Part shown: positions 1-6,317 of the stretch, one piece after another
How positions within the stretch are numbered: position 1 is the first letter of the stretch
Layout of the letters: the number at the start of each line of letters is the position of its first letter
From: J134 sp964484045
GTDB taxonomy: Bacteria; Pseudomonadota; Alphaproteobacteria; Sphingomonadales; Rhodothalassiaceae
NCBI GenBank assembly: GCA_964484045.1
Contig: CAZAEP010000058.1
Location: forward strand, 1 to 11,897
Length of the DNA stretch: 11,897 nucleotides
Direction: 5' to 3'
Program-made: the position numbers and the translations under genes
The notes under the pieces: generated by a model
What the model was told of the DNA's origin: nothing
Databases searched by the model: none
Seen by the model: only the letters and a program-made list of their open reading frames with translations

Positions 1-11
1 AGGGATGTCTT

Positions 12-455
12 TCATCGTAATGCATGAGAACTCCGGCCGATCAGGCGCGTCCGCTGTCCCTCGCCGCGGACGCGATGATAGGCGAGCGCGATCTTGAGGG
101 CCGTCTCCACCGATTCCGATCCGGAATTGGTGAAGAAGACATGATCGAGATCACCGGCCATCAGTTGCGCGAGGCGGCTTGCGAGCTCGAAGGCCTTCGG
201 GTGGCCCATCTGGAAGGCGGGCGAATAGTCGAGCTCGGCGACCTGCCGGCTGACGGCCTCGACGATCGGCTGCCGTCCGTGCCCGGCATTGCAACACCAG
301 AGCCCGGCGATGCCGTCGAGCACCTTTCGGCCGTCGGCGGTGGTGTAATACATGTCCTTGGCGCTGACGAAGAGCCGCGGCGCGGCCTTGAACTGCCGGT
401 TCGCGGTAAAGGGCATCCAGTAGGCCTCGAGGCTGTTGCGCAATCCACCGTCCAT
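12..455 (-). CDS. omega-amino acid (beta-alanine):pyruvate aminotransferase, N-terminal part, disrupted or cut at the window edge
   Basis: PLP-dependent class III aminotransferase that would move the amino group of an omega-amino acid such as beta-alanine to pyruvate in the cytoplasm. Visible marks are the N-terminal YWMPFTANRQFK (residues 12-23), typical of omega-amino acid:pyruvate transaminases, GIAGLWCCNAGHGR (48-61), and the PLP-phosphate loop FFTNSGSESVETALK (107-121). The family runs to about 440-450 aa, so only the first third is present and the catalytic lysine is missing. Family-like sequence stops after RTRLIGR (135-141, base 33). An ERGYHG-like stretch is expected next, but the frame reads SSHALR and a stop. 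The start is supported by AGGAG 7 nt upstream. It lies 37 nt downstream of preA on the same strand, which suggests co-transcription for beta-alanine or beta-aminoisobutyrate disposal after pyrimidine breakdown. The family call is firm; whether the gene is truly broken is not. Confidence 0.85.
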   Translation of the reverse strand: MDGGLRNSLEAYWMPFTANRQFKAAPRLFVSAKDMYYTTADGRKVLDGIAGLWCCNAGHGRQPIVEAVSRQVAELDYSPAFQMGHPKAFELASRLAQLMAGDLDHVFFTNSGSESVETALKIALAYHRVRGEGQRTRLIGRSSHALR

Positions 456-492
456 TGCCGTGCTCCTTTGATGCTCGTCTCTTCGACCGGTC

Positions 493-1773
493 CTATTCCG
501 CGGCCGCCTTGCGCGCCGGATTTTGCGGATGCTCGGGCCAGGTCACCGCAGGCAGGCCGTTGTCCACCGCTTCCATGGTGATGCAGTCGGGCACGGGGCA
601 GATCATCATGCACAGATTGCAGCCGACGCAATCCTCGTCGATCACCACGAAGCGCCGCCCACCCTCCGCCTTGGGTTCGAGGCGGATCGCCTGATGCGAG
701 GTGTCCTCGCAGGCGATGTGGCAACGGCCGCATTCGATACATGTCGCCTCGTCGATCCGGGCCTTCAGATCGTAATTGAGATTGAGCTGGTTCCAGTCGA
801 CGGTGTTGGGCAGCGCACGACCACGAAGCGCGTCGAGCGACCGGTAGCCGTGGCTCGCGAGATAGTGGACGAGTCCGTCGATCATGTCCTCGACGATACG
901 GAAACCGTACAGCATGGCCGCGGTGCAGACCTGCACGCCGGAGGCGCCGAGCGCGATGAATTCGGCGGCGTCGCGCCAGGTCGTGATGCCGCCGATGGCC
1001 GAGATCTCAAGACCGCGGGTCGCTTCGGCGCGACCGATCTCGGCCACCATATGCAGCGCGATCGGCTTCACCGCCTCGCCGCAATAGCCGCCATGGGTGC
1101 CCTTGCCGTCGATCGTCGGGCGCGGCGCCATGGCATCGAGATCGACGCCGATGATCGAGTTCACCGTATTGATGAGCGATACCGCGGTTGCGCCGCCGAC
1201 CTTCGCCGCTTCCGCGACCTCGACGATATCGGTGATGTTGGGGGTGAGCTTGGTGAAGACGGGCAGATCCACCGCCTCGCGCACCCAGCGGGTCGCTTTT
1301 TCGACGAAGTCCGGCACCTGACCGATGGCCGAGCCCATGCCGCGCTCGCACATGCCGTGCGGACAGCCGAGATTGAGCTCGATCCCCTGCACGCCGGCAT
1401 TGGCGATACGGATGGCGAGGTCCTTCCAGGCCTGCTCGTCCATCGGCGCCATCATCGAGCCGATGATGACGCGGTCCGGCCATTCGCGGCGCATCTCCTC
1501 GATCTCTCTGAGATTGACCTCGAGCGGACGGTCGGAAATGAGCTCGTTGTTGTTGATGCCGATGATGCCGCCGGTGGCGCTCTTGTGGGCGCCGTAGCGG
1601 CTCGTCACATTGACCACCGGCGGGTCCTCGCCCAGCGTCTTCCATACCGCGCCGCCCCAGCCGGCGCGAAAGGCGCGCTCGACATTGTACTTCTTGTCGG
1701 TTGGCGGGGCGGAGGCGAGCCAGAAGGGATTGATGCTTTCGATCCCGCCGATTCGGCATCTGAGATCCACCAT
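493..1773 (-). CDS. preA: NAD-dependent dihydropyrimidine dehydrogenase, subunit PreA (FMN/Fe-S catalytic subunit)
   Basis: Catalytic subunit, 426 aa, a normal PreA length. It reduces uracil or thymine to the 5,6-dihydro form in the cytoplasm, with electrons delivered by PreT. Residues 1-300 form a dihydroorotate-dehydrogenase-like FMN barrel: NPFWLASAPPT (15-25), ELNLGCPHGMCERGMGSAIG (132-151), FTKLTPNITDI (173-183), AIGGITTWRDA (259-269). The C-terminal ferredoxin domain has two 4-Cys sets, CIECGRCHIAC (345-355) and CVGCNLCMMICPVPDC (382-397), for two [4Fe-4S] clusters. The open frame extends upstream to 1929, but that part is the shadow of preT. The ATG at 1773 has AGGAAA 7 nt upstream and opens with MVDLRCRIGGIESINPF. 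It begins 2 nt after the preT stop, so translation is probably coupled. Mammalian enzymes have the catalytic Cys in LACGQ; the equivalent here is SAIGQ, with Cys142 nearby. Confidence 0.95.
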   Translation of the reverse strand: MVDLRCRIGGIESINPFWLASAPPTDKKYNVERAFRAGWGGAVWKTLGEDPPVVNVTSRYGAHKSATGGIIGINNNELISDRPLEVNLREIEEMRREWPDRVIIGSMMAPMDEQAWKDLAIRIANAGVQGIELNLGCPHGMCERGMGSAIGQVPDFVEKATRWVREAVDLPVFTKLTPNITDIVEVAEAAKVGGATAVSLINTVNSIIGVDLDAMAPRPTIDGKGTHGGYCGEAVKPIALHMVAEIGRAEATRGLEISAIGGITTWRDAAEFIALGASGVQVCTAAMLYGFRIVEDMIDGLVHYLASHGYRSLDALRGRALPNTVDWNQLNLNYDLKARIDEATCIECGRCHIACEDTSHQAIRLEPKAEGGRRFVVIDEDCVGCNLCMMICPVPDCITMEAVDNGLPAVTWPEHPQNPARKAAAE

Positions 1774-1775
1774 CG

Positions 1776-3122
1776 TCAGCTTTCCTTTGCTCTGAGAAAG
1801 GCATCGGCGCTGCGTGCCGCGCGCTTGCCGTCTTCGACTGCCTGCACCGTGAGATCGACCGTCGTCGCCACGCAGTCGCCGCCGGCGAAAACGCCGGGCA
1901 GCGAGGTCCGATAGGCATCGTCGACCCATAATTTTCCATGCTCGCGACGCAAATCCTCCAGGCCATCGGAGGCGAGACGCTGCCCCACGGCCTTGAAGAC
2001 ATGCGCCGCCCTGAGCGCGAATGTGCTGCCGGTGCCCTCCAGCCTGCCGTCCACGATTCGCGTGCGTTCGAACGTGACTTCGGCGTCCGCGCCGCGGTCG
2101 GCGATCGAGACCGGGCGCGCCCAGTGACGGATGACGACGTCATTGAGCCGCGCCAGATCCTGTTCCCAGCGGGTGGCGCCCATCTGTGCCGGGCCGCGGC
2201 GGTAGACGAGATGGACCATCCCGGCGCCCAGCTTCTTGGCCTGCACGGCGGCATCGATCGCCGTATTGCCGCCGCCGATCACGATCACGTCGCCGGCGAG
2301 CGCAAGGTCGGACTTGGGCTCGGTCTGCCGGAGACGCGCGATGAAGTCGATCGCATCCTCGACCTGCGGCGCATCTTCGCCAGGGATCCCGAGTGGTGCC
2401 GGCTCCGTCAGGCCGACCCCGATGAAGACGGCATCGTAATCCGCACGCAGCTCGGCGAGAGTCAGATCCGTGCCGAGGCGACAGCCGAGCCTGAGGTCGA
2501 TGCCGCCGATGCCGAGGATGAAGGCGACTTCCTTCTGGGCGAAGTCATTGACCATCTTGTAGGCGGCAAGGCCGTATTCGTTGAGACCGCCGGGTTTCGG
2601 GCGGGCGTCATAGACGGTGACGCTGTGACCGAGCCGCGCCGCCTCATGCGCGAAGGCGAGCCCGGCAGGGCCGGCACCGACGACGGCGAGACGCCTGCCG
2701 CTTGCGGGCGCCCGCGTGAAGGGGCGCGGTCCGTCGCTGGCGAGAAGGTGATCGACGGCATGGCGCTGCAGACGCCCGATCTGGACCGGCTCGCCATCGC
2801 GCGCGTTGAGCACGCAGGCTTCCTCGCAGAGGATTTCGGTCGGACAGGCGCGGGCGCAGGTGCCGCCCATGATGTTCGCCTCGAGGATCGTCTCCGCCGA
2901 GCCCGAGAGATTCTCGGTCCGGATCTGGTGAATGAAGGTGGGGATGTCGATGCCGGTGGGGCAGGCCGAAATGCACGGGGCCTCGTAACAGTAAAGGCAA
3001 CGATCGGCCTCGACGACCGCCTGACCCGGCGTGAGCGGCGGATGCAGGTCGGCAAATGGTCCGTCCGCCTGCGGATCGAGCGCGGTCGCCGTTGATTCGG
3101 CTTTTTGTCGATGAGTCGCCAT
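1776..3122 (-). CDS. preT: NAD-dependent dihydropyrimidine dehydrogenase, subunit PreT (Fe-S flavoprotein reductase)
   Basis: Electron-input subunit, 448 aa. It takes electrons from NAD(P)H through FAD and two Fe-S clusters and passes them to PreA; it resembles the small subunit of glutamate synthase and the N-terminal half of eukaryotic dihydropyrimidine dehydrogenase. The Fe-S domain has CLYCYEAPCISACP (42-55) and C89, C93, C99, C103. Gln119 in GRLQR aligns, from memory, with the unusual Gln ligand of the mammalian enzyme. Then come the FAD-binding GAGPAG (149-154), a second dinucleotide fold IGGGNTAIDAA (282-292), and the C-terminal FAD motif GVFAGGDC (410-417). The frame stays open to 3215, but the ATG at 3122 is preferred: it has GGGGAGG 11 nt upstream and begins MATHRQKAE, whereas the extension (KREHKGVRFARRAA) looks non-homologous. 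It is first in the minus-strand operon, 2 nt before preA and divergent from the receptor at 3537. Confidence 0.94.
   Translation of the reverse strand: MATHRQKAESTATALDPQADGPFADLHPPLTPGQAVVEADRCLYCYEAPCISACPTGIDIPTFIHQIRTENLSGSAETILEANIMGGTCARACPTEILCEEACVLNARDGEPVQIGRLQRHAVDHLLASDGPRPFTRAPASGRRLAVVGAGPAGLAFAHEAARLGHSVTVYDARPKPGGLNEYGLAAYKMVNDFAQKEVAFILGIGGIDLRLGCRLGTDLTLAELRADYDAVFIGVGLTEPAPLGIPGEDAPQVEDAIDFIARLRQTEPKSDLALAGDVIVIGGGNTAIDAAVQAKKLGAGMVHLVYRRGPAQMGATRWEQDLARLNDVVIRHWARPVSIADRGADAEVTFERTRIVDGRLEGTGSTFALRAAHVFKAVGQRLASDGLEDLRREHGKLWVDDAYRTSLPGVFAGGDCVATTVDLTVQAVEDGKRAARSADAFLRAKES
1781..1786 (-). promoter_or_regulatory. preA ribosome binding site inside the end of preT
   Basis: The minus strand reads AGGAAA, 7 nt before the preA ATG at 1773. 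It sits inside the last codons of preT. It picks the 1773 start over upstream in-frame codons and suggests that ribosomes finishing preT re-initiate on preA. Confidence 0.6.
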
Positions 3123-3133
3123 ATGCGCAATCG

Positions 3134-3140
3134 CCTCCCC
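3134..3140 (-). promoter_or_regulatory. preT ribosome binding site deciding the start
   Basis: The minus strand reads GGGGAGG, 11 nt before the ATG at 3122. This is slightly long spacing but a strong Shine-Dalgarno match. The alternative in-frame ATG at 3215 would add 31 residues with no family resemblance. Confidence 0.55.
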
Positions 3141-3213
3141 GTAGCACCCACTGCATCCGAAGATTGCAGCCCGACGGGCAAACCGGACGCCCTTGTGCTC
3201 CCGCTTTCCCGTC

Positions 3214-3223
3214 ATTGCGCAAT
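3214..3223. promoter_or_regulatory. perfect palindrome ATTGCGCAAT upstream of preT, possible operator
   Basis: A 10-bp perfect palindrome about 90 nt upstream of the preT start. A related minus-strand ATTGCGCAT abuts the preT ATG (3123-3131). A regulator binding site is one reading; chance is another, since only ten bases are involved. Confidence 0.25.
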
Positions 3224-3523
3224 CTTCCTTCGCGGAAGGCTGTTACAAATCGCTCGCGGGTTCAAGAAAAATTTGGCTAATTGATCAGACTTTGACCGTT
3301 TCACCGGCCAGAAATTCCGGAGGGCCCGGGCTTCCGGACGCTTTTCATCCGCGGATTGCGGCGGCCGTGCAAAAAAATGGTTCAACCGATCAAAAATGTG
3401 CTATCTGGACAAAATCCGTTATCGATTCGAGTCTCACTGTGTCAGCCAGGCGAACGGAAAATTGTCGCGGCACGAAGGGCTCGGCGCAGCGGCGCGGCGG
3501 ATGACACGGAGAGGAAACCGCTT

Positions 3524-3530
3524 GGAGAGG
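3524..3530 (+). promoter_or_regulatory. ribosome binding site of the first TonB-dependent receptor
   Basis: GGAGAGG lies 6 nt before the ATG at 3537. It decides the start: the frame is open back to 3396, but only the 3537 start gives a clean signal peptide close to the N-terminus. Confidence 0.65.
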
Positions 3531-3536
3531 GTGAAA

Positions 3537-5900
3537 ATGGAACAGATGAAGATGGGCGATGTCCCGTTTCGGAGCGGCCTGACCTGGTGGCGGTCGGGTC
3601 TCCTGGCTTCGGTCGCGGCCGTGGCCCTGGCGGCGTCGGGAGCCTGGGCGGCGGATGCGGCCGACCAGCAGAGCGCGGCCTCGGATCAGGCCGGGGGCAC
3701 GGAAGAGTCGGCCGATTCCTACAACATGCTGGAGGAAATCCTGGTGACGGCGCGGCGCCGCACCGAAGGCGTGTTCTCGACGCCGATGGCGATCACGGCG
3801 CTGTCGAGCGAGGCGCTGAAGGTACAGGGAATCGATTCGGTCTCCGATCTCGATCATTCCGTGCCCAACCTCAACATCACGCGATTCGGCGTCGGCAACC
3901 CGTCGCACGCGGCAATCTTCATCCGCGGCATCGGCATTCAGGACCATATCATCACCACCGACCCCGGTGTCGCGCTTTATGTCGACGGCGTCTATCTCGG
4001 GCGCCAGATGGGCGCCAATCTCGACCTCGCCAATGTCGAGCGCGTCGAGGTGCTGCGCGGACCGCAGGGCACGCTCTACGGCCGCAACTCGATCGGCGGC
4101 GCGGTGAACATCATCACCCGCAAGCCTGGCGACGAGCAGGGCTTCGAGTTCGATCTGCAGGCCGGTTCGCGCGAACGCGTGGCGGGCAGCTTCTATGGCA
4201 ATTTCGCACTCGCCGACCGGCTCGACATGTCGGTCTCGGGGCGCGTGACGCGGCGCGATGGCATCGGCCGGGCGCTCCGGATCGTCGAGCCCGTGCGCAA
4301 GGTGGGTGAAATCCTCGAGGTTTCGGGTCGGGTCGCCGTGCGCTGGCAGGCGGCGGACAATTTCGAGCTCCTGTGGACCGCCGACGGGGTTCAGGGCGAA
4401 TACGGCCAGTCGCCGTCGACCGCGGAGATCATCCCGGGCCTCGATCAGCCGGGCGTGTTCGCCGCCACCGGCAACGGCTTCTTCACCGACCCGATCGGAC
4501 CGGCGACCGGCCTGCCGGGCGGCCCCCTGAAGGCGAGCGACATCGCTCCCGATCCCGACGACACCAATACCTCGGTGGCGCTGCTTCTCAACCAGTCGAA
4601 CTCCGCCTACGGCACGTCGCTCACCGGGACGCTCGATATCGACGAGCATCTTTCGCTCAAGACGCTCGGCAGCTATCGCCATGAGGACTATCGCGGCGGC
4701 CTCGACGACGAAACCGCCTTCCAGGACTTCCAGTCCTTCCCCGAGCGGGGCCAGGCCAACCAGGTGTCGCTCGAGGCTCAGCTCAATGGCGAATACGGCA
4801 AACTCGATTTCGTGGCCGGCGCCTACTACTTCAATGAAGACGGCTTTACCTTCTCGGGCGTGAACACCTTCATCAGCCATGGTGATACCTTCGACATCAA
4901 CCAGACCACGAACTCCTATGCCGGATACTTTCATGCCGGTTATCGATTCACCGATCGACTGAAGCTCGGGGGTGGCGTTCGCTGGACGCACGACAAGAAG
5001 CGTGCCGACGCGCTGTTCACCAATTTCCCGTGGTTCCTGGCGCCGCCCGTGGGCAACGGCAACGGCACCCCGGGCTCGGCGCAGCGTGAATTCCGTGTCA
5101 ACAGCTGGAGCCGGGTCACTTGGGACACTTCGCTGACCTATGATCTGTCGGACGACGTGCACCTCTACTACACCGACTCGAAAGGCTATCAGAACGGCGG
5201 CTATCCGGCGCGACCTTTCGGCGGGCCGTCGCAGTTCACGGCCTTCGATCCGACCACCGCGCGCAATCACGAGTTCGGCATCAAGGGGCGGCCGACGGAC
5301 TTCTGGCGGACGGCGGTCTCGGTGTTTCTCACCAACTACAACGATCTGCCGCTGCAGTTCTCGGCGCCGACCGAGGCGGGTTTCGTGACCATCACGGAGA
5401 ATGCCGGCAAGTCCCGCTCGAAGGGCTTCGAGCTCGAGAGCACGCTCGTCGCCGGTCCCTTCAGCCTGCAGACCTCGATCGGCTATCTCGACGCCAAGAT
5501 CCGCAAGGTCAAGCCGGGCACCGTGGGAACCAAGGTCGGTGATCGTCCGACCCTGTCGCCGCGCTGGACACTCAGCATCGGCCCGCAGTTCCGCAACGAA
5601 CTCGCCAATGGCGACGTCGTGACGGTGCGGGTGGACTATTCCTACCGCAGCGCCATGTTCGGACAGTCCGTCAACAACGAGTTCAATCGCATCGCCGGGC
5701 GTGACCTGACGAACGTTCTCGTCAGCTACGAGAATGTCCGCAACGGCTGGACCCTGTCGGCCTATGGCGAGAACATCTTCAACGAGAAATACGATGTCGC
5801 GCGGCTCGATCAGTTCTTCTCGGGCTTCACCGAGGTCATCCTGAACAACGATCGCAGCGAGTTCGGCATCAAGTTCTCCAAGCGGTTCGGGGGGCTGTAA
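3537..5900 (+). CDS. TonB-dependent outer-membrane receptor (classical plug plus barrel)
   Basis: A 787-aa outer-membrane receptor for TonB/ExbBD-energised uptake; the ligand cannot be read from sequence. The signal peptide is residues 1-38 (WWRSGLLASVAAVALAASGAWA, cut before ADAAD). A TonB box-like LEEILVTARRR follows at about 65-75. The plug domain (about 75-200) carries AAIFIRGIGIQDH, GVALYVDGVYLGR and the conserved VERVEVLRGPQGTLYGRNSIGGAVNIITRKP (168-197). The rest is a beta-barrel with alternating aromatic strands and terminal motif NIFNEKYDVARLDQFF. The precursor has no cysteine that I can find. The protein ends RFGGL rather than in the usual terminal aromatic residue. It is divergent from the pyrimidine-degrading pre operon, which hints at a pyrimidine or nucleoside ligand, but that is context only. 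A strong terminator follows, so it is probably a single-gene unit. Confidence 0.93.
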   Translation: MEQMKMGDVPFRSGLTWWRSGLLASVAAVALAASGAWAADAADQQSAASDQAGGTEESADSYNMLEEILVTARRRTEGVFSTPMAITALSSEALKVQGIDSVSDLDHSVPNLNITRFGVGNPSHAAIFIRGIGIQDHIITTDPGVALYVDGVYLGRQMGANLDLANVERVEVLRGPQGTLYGRNSIGGAVNIITRKPGDEQGFEFDLQAGSRERVAGSFYGNFALADRLDMSVSGRVTRRDGIGRALRIVEPVRKVGEILEVSGRVAVRWQAADNFELLWTADGVQGEYGQSPSTAEIIPGLDQPGVFAATGNGFFTDPIGPATGLPGGPLKASDIAPDPDDTNTSVALLLNQSNSAYGTSLTGTLDIDEHLSLKTLGSYRHEDYRGGLDDETAFQDFQSFPERGQANQVSLEAQLNGEYGKLDFVAGAYYFNEDGFTFSGVNTFISHGDTFDINQTTNSYAGYFHAGYRFTDRLKLGGGVRWTHDKKRADALFTNFPWFLAPPVGNGNGTPGSAQREFRVNSWSRVTWDTSLTYDLSDDVHLYYTDSKGYQNGGYPARPFGGPSQFTAFDPTTARNHEFGIKGRPTDFWRTAVSVFLTNYNDLPLQFSAPTEAGFVTITENAGKSRSKGFELESTLVAGPFSLQTSIGYLDAKIRKVKPGTVGTKVGDRPTLSPRWTLSIGPQFRNELANGDVVTVRVDYSYRSAMFGQSVNNEFNRIAGRDLTNVLVSYENVRNGWTLSAYGENIFNEKYDVARLDQFFSGFTEVILNNDRSEFGIKFSKRFGGL

Positions 5901-5930
5901 GGCGCAGACGCAGCCACCCTCTCGAGTTCC

Positions 5931-5978
5931 GGCTTCCCGGGAGAAAGCTCCCGGGAAGCCGGGCGGCTTTTCGCCCGG
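5931..5978 (+). terminator. double hairpin terminator after the first receptor
   Basis: A 13-bp perfect stem (5931-5943 with 5948-5960) closes an AAAG loop. A second 7-bp stem follows (5959-5965 with 5972-5978; the two overlap by two bases) with GCTTTT in its loop. There is no long T-run after either stem, so termination may be partial or the structure may mainly protect the 3' end. It lies 30 nt after the stop codon. Confidence 0.7.
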
Positions 5979-6124
5979 GCCGATCCGTCCGGCTTGCAGG
6001 AAGGGGAGGGCGACGAGGAGCGGGGGAAGCCCGTCCCGCAGCGGCGCCCGGAACGAGCGATCCGAGTCGGGGAAAATCGCAGGAAACTTTCTGGAATTGC
6101 GCCTCGAGCATGCCATAAGTTACT

Positions 6125-6151
6125 GATTCTATGTCAGTTGGGATTAGAATC
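6125..6151. repeat. inverted repeat GATTCTA-N13-TAGAATC, possible operator
   Basis: Perfect 7-bp arms (6125-6131 and 6145-6151) separated by 13 nt, directly abutting the TTGACC that starts the next element. The position about 170-190 nt before the receptor start and the AT-rich setting suit a regulator binding site. Seven-bp arms can also arise by chance. Confidence 0.4.
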
Positions 6152-6167
6152 TTGACCTTCTGGTCGG
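6152..6167. promoter_or_regulatory. RutR-like operator, overlapping a possible -35 element
   Basis: The 16 bases are TTGACC-TTC-TGGTC-GG. The RutR consensus as I recall it is TTGACCA-NN-TGGTCAA, so 11 of 14 specified positions match, including the full left TTGACC and the TGGTC core. TTGACC is also a fair sigma-70 -35 hexamer, and a bound repressor there would block transcription of the receptor at 6318. No clear -10 follows at 17 nt (GAGACT). No regulator gene is in the window. This is a motif match only. Confidence 0.4.
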
Positions 6168-6203
6168 TTCAAATGAGACTTGGCGTGCGAATCGGAAAAT
6201 GCG

Positions 6204-6221
6204 GTGTCATACACCTGCAAA
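6204..6221. promoter_or_regulatory. weak Pho-box-like direct repeat
   Basis: GTGTCAT, four bases, then CTGCAAA: 10 of 14 matches to two CTGTCAT half-sites 11 nt apart. The first half is good and the second is poor. PhoB control would make sense in front of a receptor followed by two phosphatases, but the match is weak. Confidence 0.2.
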
Positions 6222-6317
6222 GAGGAGCTGGTTTATTCGGTAGAACGGAACCGATTTTGTCGCTGGGCACCCGGGCAACGGGGGCCTTGAAATGAGGAAA
6301 GAGGGAGGAAAGACCCA

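Larger units (their letters stand above)
3123..3536. other. divergent intergenic regulatory region between preT and the first TonB-dependent receptor
   Basis: This 414-nt spacer must hold the promoters of both the minus-strand pre operon and the plus-strand receptor. No convincing gene is seen. It is AT-richer than the flanking genes between about 3240 and 3420, with A-tracts near 3266-3273, 3371-3377 and 3392-3396. It contains a perfect 10-bp palindrome ATTGCGCAAT (3214-3223), a short hairpin CCTTC-GCG-GAAGG (3227-3239), and GGTTCAA at 3259 and 3379. A lone TTGACC (3292-3297) could be a -35 element or half of a RutR-like site, but no good -10 lies at the right distance. I could not assign a promoter with confidence. 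Confidence 0.6.
5979..6317. other. intergenic region upstream of the Oar-like receptor
   Basis: A 339-nt spacer. The first part (to about 6110) is GC-rich with no gene I can support; an 80-codon minus-strand frame there has no recognisable features. From about 6110 it turns AT-richer and holds promoter-like material: an inverted repeat (6125-6151), a RutR-operator-like palindrome containing TTGACC (6152-6167), and a weak Pho-box-like direct repeat (6204-6221). It ends with GGGAGG (6303-6308), 9 nt before the ATG at 6318. Confidence 0.6.

Noticed and set aside
523..1914. A 463-codon plus-strand frame over preA
   Set aside because: Low-complexity His/Asp/Arg/Ala-rich translation opposite preA with both ferredoxin motifs intact on the minus strand; it is a shadow.
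1774..1929. A longer preA starting at 1929
   Set aside because: The extra 52 residues are Arg-rich and overlap preT in another frame. The 1773 start has its own Shine-Dalgarno and family-like N-terminus.
3292..3297. TTGACC as a second RutR site or a -35 box in the divergent spacer
   Set aside because: The matching right arm (TGGTCAA) is absent and no acceptable -10 lies 16-18 nt away; it was kept only as a note in the spacer entry.
3381..3407. TTCAAC ... TATCTG as a promoter for the first receptor
   Set aside because: Spacing is only 15 nt and the -10 matches 3 of 6 positions, too weak to call.
3396..3536. A longer first receptor starting at 3396
   Set aside because: The extra 47 residues would bury the signal peptide, and the 3537 start has GGAGAGG at good spacing.
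3390..6116. A 908-codon open frame antisense to the first receptor
   Set aside because: It lies opposite a clear receptor gene, is rich in Arg, Gly, Val, Ile and Glu as expected from reading high-GC codons backwards, and shows no domain or signal. It is a shadow frame.
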